The position numbers were made by a program, and so were the translations under genes. From contig NZ_BDDE01000025.1 in assembly GCF_008327685.1 (NCBI RefSeq), positions 1 through 64,000 on the forward strand: a DNA stretch of 64,000 bases, given 5' to 3'. Each line of letters begins with the position of its first letter. Position 1 is the stretch's first letter. The notes beneath the pieces were generated by a model. The model ran no database searches and had not been told where the DNA came from. It was given only the letters and a program-made list of their open reading frames with translations. Shown in pieces: positions 60,380 to 64,000 of the stretch. This DNA comes from Actinomadura sp. K4S16. GTDB lineage: Bacteria > Actinomycetota > Actinomycetes > Streptosporangiales > Streptosporangiaceae.

Positions 60380-60952
60380 ATGAAGGAGGCCGGACGGGAG
60401 CGGATCCTGCGGGCGGCGCTGGAGCTGTTCGGGCGCGACGGGGTCGCTGGGACGACGCTGAGCGGGCTCAGGGCGGCGAGCGGGGTGAGCGTGGGCAGCT
60501 TCTACCACCACTTCGCGGGCAAGGAGCAGGTGGCGGAGGCGCTGTTCGTCGAGAGCATCGCGATGTACCAGGACGCCTTCCTCGCCGAGCTGAAGGCCCA
60601 TGACGGCGCGCGGGAGGCGGTGGCCTCGGTCGTGGCCTTCCACGTGCGGTGGTGCAGGGAGCACCCTGGCCGGGCCCGGTTCATGTTCACGGAACGCCCC
60701 GCCGGGAGCGAGGCGCTGGCCGAGCGCAACGGCGCGTTCTTCCGCGAGGTGCGCAGCTGGTGGCGGGTGCAGGCGCGGCACGGCGCGCTGCTGGACGTGG
60801 ACGCGGTGACCGCGTTCGTCCTCTGGCTCGGCCCCGCGCAGGAACTGTGCCGGCTCTGGCTGAACGGCCAGAGCCCCGAACCGGACGGCCGGCAGGTCGA
60901 GTCGCTGAGTGAGGCCGCATGGCGGTCGGTGGGAGGTCCCGATGGTGGTTGA
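60380..60952 (+). CDS. TetR-family regulator
   Basis: A 190-residue TetR protein. The HTH is at about 6-52 (RERILRAALELFGRDGVAG, SGVSVGSFYHHFAGKEQVA in parts). The C-terminal domain includes FHVRWCREHPGRARFMFTE, LLDVDAVTAFVLWLGPAQELCRLWL (in parts). The start codon lies directly after its palindromic operator, which implies a leaderless transcript. Its stop overlaps the next start by 11 nt. Targets are probably the operon and perhaps the divergent MFS pump. Confidence 0.9.
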   Translation: MKEAGRERILRAALELFGRDGVAGTTLSGLRAASGVSVGSFYHHFAGKEQVAEALFVESIAMYQDAFLAELKAHDGAREAVASVVAFHVRWCREHPGRARFMFTERPAGSEALAERNGAFFREVRSWWRVQARHGALLDVDAVTAFVLWLGPAQELCRLWLNGQSPEPDGRQVESLSEAAWRSVGGPDGG

Positions 60953-61751
60953 CGCCTGGATGCAGCACGGAACGGTGCGGTTCCTGCGGCACGAGATGCT
61001 CGACTCGCTCTGGAGGTGGACGGGCCAGAAGCCGCCGACGGAGGAGATCCCGGTCGGTGCGACGGTCGCCGCGATGGACGCCGGGGGAGTGGACGTCGGC
61101 CTGATCAGCGCCTGGTACGGGCCGGAGGGCGACCTCGTGAGCAACGACGAGGTCGCGTCGTTCGTCCGGCAGGCCCCCGGCCGGCTCGCCGGAATCGCCT
61201 CGGTCGACCTGCGCAAGCCCATGGAGGCCGTGCGGGAGCTGAGGCGGTGCGTCCGGGACCTGGGCTTCAAGGGGCTGCGCGTGGTGCCGTGGCTGTGGGA
61301 GGTTCCGCCCACCGACCGGCGCTTCTACCCCCTGTTCGCCGAATGCGTGGAGCTGGGCGTCCCCTTCTGCACGCAGGTCGGTCACACGGGCCCCCTGCGT
61401 CCGAGCGAGACGGGCCGGCCGATCCCGTACGTCGACCAGGTGGCGCTCGACTTCCCCGAACTCGTCATCGTGGGCGGGCACATCGGCTACCCCTGGACGG
61501 AGGAGATGGTCGCGGTGTGCCGCAAGCACCCGAACGTCTACATCGACACGTCCGCCTACACGGTGCGCAGGTACCCGCCGGAACTCGTCCGCTACATGGC
61601 CCAGGACCGGCACCACAAGGTCATGTTCGGCACCAACTACCCGATGCTGACCGCCGAGCGGGCGCTCAAGGGCCTGGACGAGCTCGGCCTCGGCGACGTT
61701 GCCCGCGAGGCGTTCCTCGCGGGCAACGCCCGCAAGGTCTTCCGCCTTTAA
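60942..61751 (+). CDS. amidohydrolase-family (amidohydrolase_2) protein
   Basis: A 269-residue TIM-barrel protein resembling decarboxylase-type amidohydrolases (ACMSD/gamma-resorcylate type). The family HxH is replaced by WMQHGT near the start; CTQVGHTGP, VGGHIGYPWTEE and FGTNYPM (normally Asp in FGTDYP) mark later ligand positions. The changes suggest weak or no metal binding, or a distinct chemistry. ATG 60942 has GGGAGG upstream and overlaps the TetR gene. It is under TetR control by inference. Confidence 0.8.
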   Translation: MVVDAWMQHGTVRFLRHEMLDSLWRWTGQKPPTEEIPVGATVAAMDAGGVDVGLISAWYGPEGDLVSNDEVASFVRQAPGRLAGIASVDLRKPMEAVRELRRCVRDLGFKGLRVVPWLWEVPPTDRRFYPLFAECVELGVPFCTQVGHTGPLRPSETGRPIPYVDQVALDFPELVIVGGHIGYPWTEEMVAVCRKHPNVYIDTSAYTVRRYPPELVRYMAQDRHHKVMFGTNYPMLTAERALKGLDELGLGDVAREAFLAGNARKVFRL

Positions 61752-61769
61752 TGATCTACAACGTAAAGG

Positions 61770-62816
61770 TCACCGCCGGAGCGTCCGGCAGGCGAGGAGC
61801 CCGAGGGGGACCGGCGCCCAGAACGTGACCGCCCGGAACAGCAGGACGGCGTGCAGGGCCGGGCCGGCGGCGACGCCGAGGGCGGCGAGCGCGGCGACGA
61901 GGGCGGCCTCGGTGGAGCCGACGCCGCCCGGCGTCGGGATGGCCGAGCCCGCAGCGGCCCCCACCAGGTACGCGGCGAGGAGGGCCGGCGCGTCGGCCGG
62001 CCCGACGGCCGTGCCGGGGATGGCGAGGACGCTGAGGGCGAACGCGACGCCGAGCACGAACGTGGTCCCCGCGGACGCGCCGAGCGTGACCGCCAGGTCG
62101 CGCGGGCGGCGGCACAGGTCGGCGAGCCCCGCCGCGGCGCGGCGGGCCGCGGTGGAGCGGACCGCGCGGCGCCCCCACAGCGCGGCCGCCGGCAGCAGCA
62201 CCCCGCCGGCGATGAGCAGCGGGACGGGCGGCACGAGGTCGGCGGCCCGGGAGGCGTGGTGGCCGAGGGCGTCCAGCATCCGGTCGTTGCCGCCGCCCGG
62301 GGCGAGGACGGCGCCGAGCCCGAGGACGGCGGCCATCAGCAGCAGGTCGGCGGGGACGCCGGCCACCTGCAGGACCGCCACGGCGACGGCCGCGCGGGGC
62401 AGCGTCAGGCCGCGGCAGACGAGGTAGCGGGTGTTGACGGCGGCGGCGCCGAGGCCGCCCGGCGTCACGCGGTTGGCGGCCGACGCGGTGAACTGCGTCA
62501 TCGTCGTGCTGACCAGCGGCAGCGGGCGGCCCGCCGCGCCGCGCAGCGCGACCGCGGAGCAGACGTAGTGCAGAAGGGACATCAGGACCAGGGCCGGCAG
62601 GAACCCCCAGCGCATGTGGCCGAGCGCCGCGAGGGCCGGCCGCAGCGGGCCGGCGGTCGCCAGCACGACCGCGGCGAGCAGGGCCGCCAGGAGCCCGGCG
62701 AGCGCCCAGCGGGCCCGGTGGATCCGCTGGGTGATGGACAGCGTCAGGGCGTCGGCGCCAAGGTCGGGGAGCTTGGCGGACGCCGCGGGGTCGGCGCCGG
62801 CGGCGATCGTCTCCAC
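61770..62816 (-). CDS. UPF0104/lysylphosphatidylglycerol synthase TM-type membrane protein
   Basis: A 348-residue membrane protein with about eight hydrophobic helices. The family motif ANRVTPGGLGAAAVNTRYL and AIPTPGGVGSTEAALVAAL are typical of UPF0104 (the flippase-like part of MprF/LPG synthase). It lacks the cytosolic synthase domain, so it may be a lipid or polysaccharide flippase-like transporter. ATG 62816 starts it. A very stable hairpin lies upstream at 62881-62915. Confidence 0.85.
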   Translation of the reverse strand: METIAAGADPAASAKLPDLGADALTLSITQRIHRARWALAGLLAALLAAVVLATAGPLRPALAALGHMRWGFLPALVLMSLLHYVCSAVALRGAAGRPLPLVSTTMTQFTASAANRVTPGGLGAAAVNTRYLVCRGLTLPRAAVAVAVLQVAGVPADLLLMAAVLGLGAVLAPGGGNDRMLDALGHHASRAADLVPPVPLLIAGGVLLPAAALWGRRAVRSTAARRAAAGLADLCRRPRDLAVTLGASAGTTFVLGVAFALSVLAIPGTAVGPADAPALLAAYLVGAAAGSAIPTPGGVGSTEAALVAALAALGVAAGPALHAVLLFRAVTFWAPVPLGLLACRTLRR

Positions 62817-62880
62817 ACCTCAGTGTTCGGCTACTCGCCTGAAGCGTATGCGACCTCCCGGCCCCCTCGACAAGAACGTT

Positions 62881-62915
62881 GCGTGACCTGCGGGCCGCGG
62901 GCCCGCAGGTCACGC
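62881..62915. terminator. 16-bp perfect hairpin
   Basis: GCGTGACCTGCGGGCC (62881-62896) pairs with GGCCCGCAGGTCACGC (62900-62915) with a 3-nt GCG loop. No T tract. It lies about 65 nt upstream of the membrane gene start and could terminate leftward read-through from 63324 or act as a strong RNA structure. Confidence 0.55.
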
Positions 62916-63049
62916 GGGTTCGTTCAGGCGGTCCAGCCCGGGTCGCGGCCGAGGTAGCGGAGGACGCCCCTATTCAGCAGCGCGCGTTTCCAGGGCCTGT
63001 TGTGGTCGCGGGTCTGGACCGGCAACGGCATCGGCCCCACACTGCCGAT

Positions 63050-63262
63050 ATGCCGCCGAAGACGCGCCTTCCCAGTAGGGGCAAGCACACCGTCTACGTC
63101 GAACACGGGGTCTGGTACGACGCTGGTACGAAGCACATCCACGTCACTATTCCCGGCGCTGACAGTGCACACTGGAGTTACGGGCGCACCTCCCCCCGGT
63201 GGAACGTGTACAAGGCGATCTTGCAGGACGCGGGTCGCTGGCCCGACGACGCCCCAGACTGA
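63050..63262 (+). CDS. small hypothetical protein (70 residues)
   Basis: A compact protein with a beta-rich start (KHTVYVEHGVWYDAGTKHIHV), TIPGADSAHWSYG and SPRWNVYKAILQDAGRWP. The pattern and aromatic content suggest a real domain, perhaps nucleic-acid binding. ATG 63050 lacks a clear ribosome binding site. No family recognised. Confidence 0.6.
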   Translation: MPPKTRLPSRGKHTVYVEHGVWYDAGTKHIHVTIPGADSAHWSYGRTSPRWNVYKAILQDAGRWPDDAPD

Positions 63263-63323
63263 CTGATCTTGCGGGGGGCGCGTGCGCTCGAGCGCTGGGG
63301 CGCCGGGCGGTCCGCGGGGCGGC

Positions 63324-64000
63324 TCAGGCGGCCGGCTGGTAGCGGTTCTGGCGGGTCTGGGCGCCGATGTAGCGCAGCATGCTGCGCAGGGCCCAGTGGT
63401 TGAGCCCGGTGGGCATCATGCGGTAGCCCTGCCGGTTGGCCAGGGCGAGCGCGGCGAACCGGGCCTGGTCGAGGGGGGACCAGGGGATGTCGAAGCGGTC
63501 CCGGACGACCTGCGGCAGGCAGCCGAAGGTGATCAGGCGGAGCGGGCGCTCGATCACGAGGCGTCCGGCGCGGTCGAGCCGGGCGCCGCCGACGGGCAGC
63601 AGCGTCACGGTGTCGGAGCCGTGCTTGGCGATCTCCAGGGCGCGGGCGGCGGCCGGGGTGAGTTCGAGGGTCCGCGTGCAGACGTGCCAGAACTTGGACT
63701 GGAAGGCGGCGTAGTCGGCGGGGACGGGCCGCATGCTGACGCCGTAGCGGGAGTACCAGGTGACGGTCTCGGCGTACATCTGCTCGTGGTCCTCGGTGGT
63801 GAGGGTGCCGGGGTGGAAGGTCTCGGCGGCCTTGAAGATCTCCCAGGTGAACGTGGCGTGCGCCCACCAGAACGTCTCGGGTTCGAGGGCGTGGTAGCGG
63901 CGGGCGCGCTCGTCGACGCCGCCGATGGCGCGGTGCAGGTCGCGGATGGTGCGGGCGCGGGCGGTCCCGTCCGGGGCGAGGATCGTCGCCCATATCTGCG
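63324..64000 (-). CDS. oxygenase MpaB/DUF2236 family, 5' end outside window
   Basis: The C-terminal 225 residues or so of an MpaB-type (DUF2236) protein. The conserved block YHALEPETFWWAHATFTWEIFKA (in parts YHALEPETFWWAHAT, WEIFKAAETF) holds the expected heme- or metal-site histidines; later come FHPGTLTTEDHEQMYAET, MRPVPADYAAF and PWSPLDQARF. The N-terminus lies beyond position 64000. Latex-clearing or MpaB oxygenases share this fold; the substrate is unknown. A reading that starts at 63779 is only an internal Met. Confidence 0.85.
   Translation of the reverse strand, partial: QIWATILAPDGTARARTIRDLHRAIGGVDERARRYHALEPETFWWAHATFTWEIFKAAETFHPGTLTTEDHEQMYAETVTWYSRYGVSMRPVPADYAAFQSKFWHVCTRTLELTPAAARALEIAKHGSDTVTLLPVGGARLDRAGRLVIERPLRLITFGCLPQVVRDRFDIPWSPLDQARFAALALANRQGYRMMPTGLNHWALRSMLRYIGAQTRQNRYQPAA

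Noticed and set aside
1..64000. Prophage, ICE or IS element
   Set aside because: No integrase, transposase, structural or conjugation gene and no att-like direct repeat was recognised.

Overview
The window is about 70% G+C and reads as chromosome from a filamentous actinobacterium, most likely Thermomonosporaceae/Streptosporangiales (Actinomadura-like). Three XRE/DUF5753 regulators paired with DUF397 proteins, SigE/ECF sigma factors, a trypco2/trypsin-STAND cassette, F420-linked PPOX and PGPGW proteins, and several predicted leaderless genes support this. That assignment is inference. No rRNA, tRNA, CRISPR array, insertion sequence or phage structural gene was recognised.

0-11 kb: a truncated XRE regulator with its DUF397 partner; an RNA ligase related to RLIG1 (C12orf29) with an N-terminal ribbon-helix-helix-like segment; a frame-disrupted SigE sigma locus; a secreted lipase-like hydrolase; a DUF6196 protein and a truncated STAND-like ATPase. 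Then comes a tightly packed leftward operon: a B12-type radical SAM enzyme, a 10-codon and a 34-codon micro-ORF, a zinc metallopeptidase and a two-helix membrane protein. The micro-ORFs are chained to each other and to the peptidase by ATGA overlaps.

11-21.5 kb: a rightward defence-like cassette of a 2,204-residue DEAD-family helicase with DUF1998 and a nuclease-like tail, a RelE-UvrD fusion (ATGA overlap), and a membrane-anchored beta-rich protein.

21-37 kb: mostly ordinary accessory chromosome. It carries a class V aminotransferase, truncated globin, ECF sigma/membrane partner pair, TetR/quinone-reductase divergon with a clear operator, HATPase/XRE/DUF397 cluster, SnoaL, SUFU, YciI, YVTN propeller, Mth938-like, DUF1259, GNAT, arginase-family and glycosyltransferase genes.

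37-46 kb: an XRE/DUF397 pair, then a lower-G+C island holding a 644-residue disordered protein and two tandem paralogous small proteins in one coupled operon. After these come hemerythrin, HATPase and small hypothetical genes.

45-52 kb: a conflict-type cassette with an HExxH peptidase, a trypco2 protein and a trypsin-NB-ARC-TPR protein. Next to it is an unusual single-chain sigma factor / zinc anti-sigma-like / transmembrane / CAP-domain protein followed by a leucine-rich protein. A GCACGTGC motif recurs upstream of three leftward genes between 38 and 47 kb.

52-64 kb: PPOX, two Nudix proteins (one overlapping a 507-residue unknown), an MmyB-type regulator divergent from an aldo/keto reductase, PGPGW, an SGNH esterase, a Cmx-like MFS pump, a TetR/amidohydrolase pair, a UPF0104 membrane protein, and a partial MpaB-family oxygenase at the right edge.
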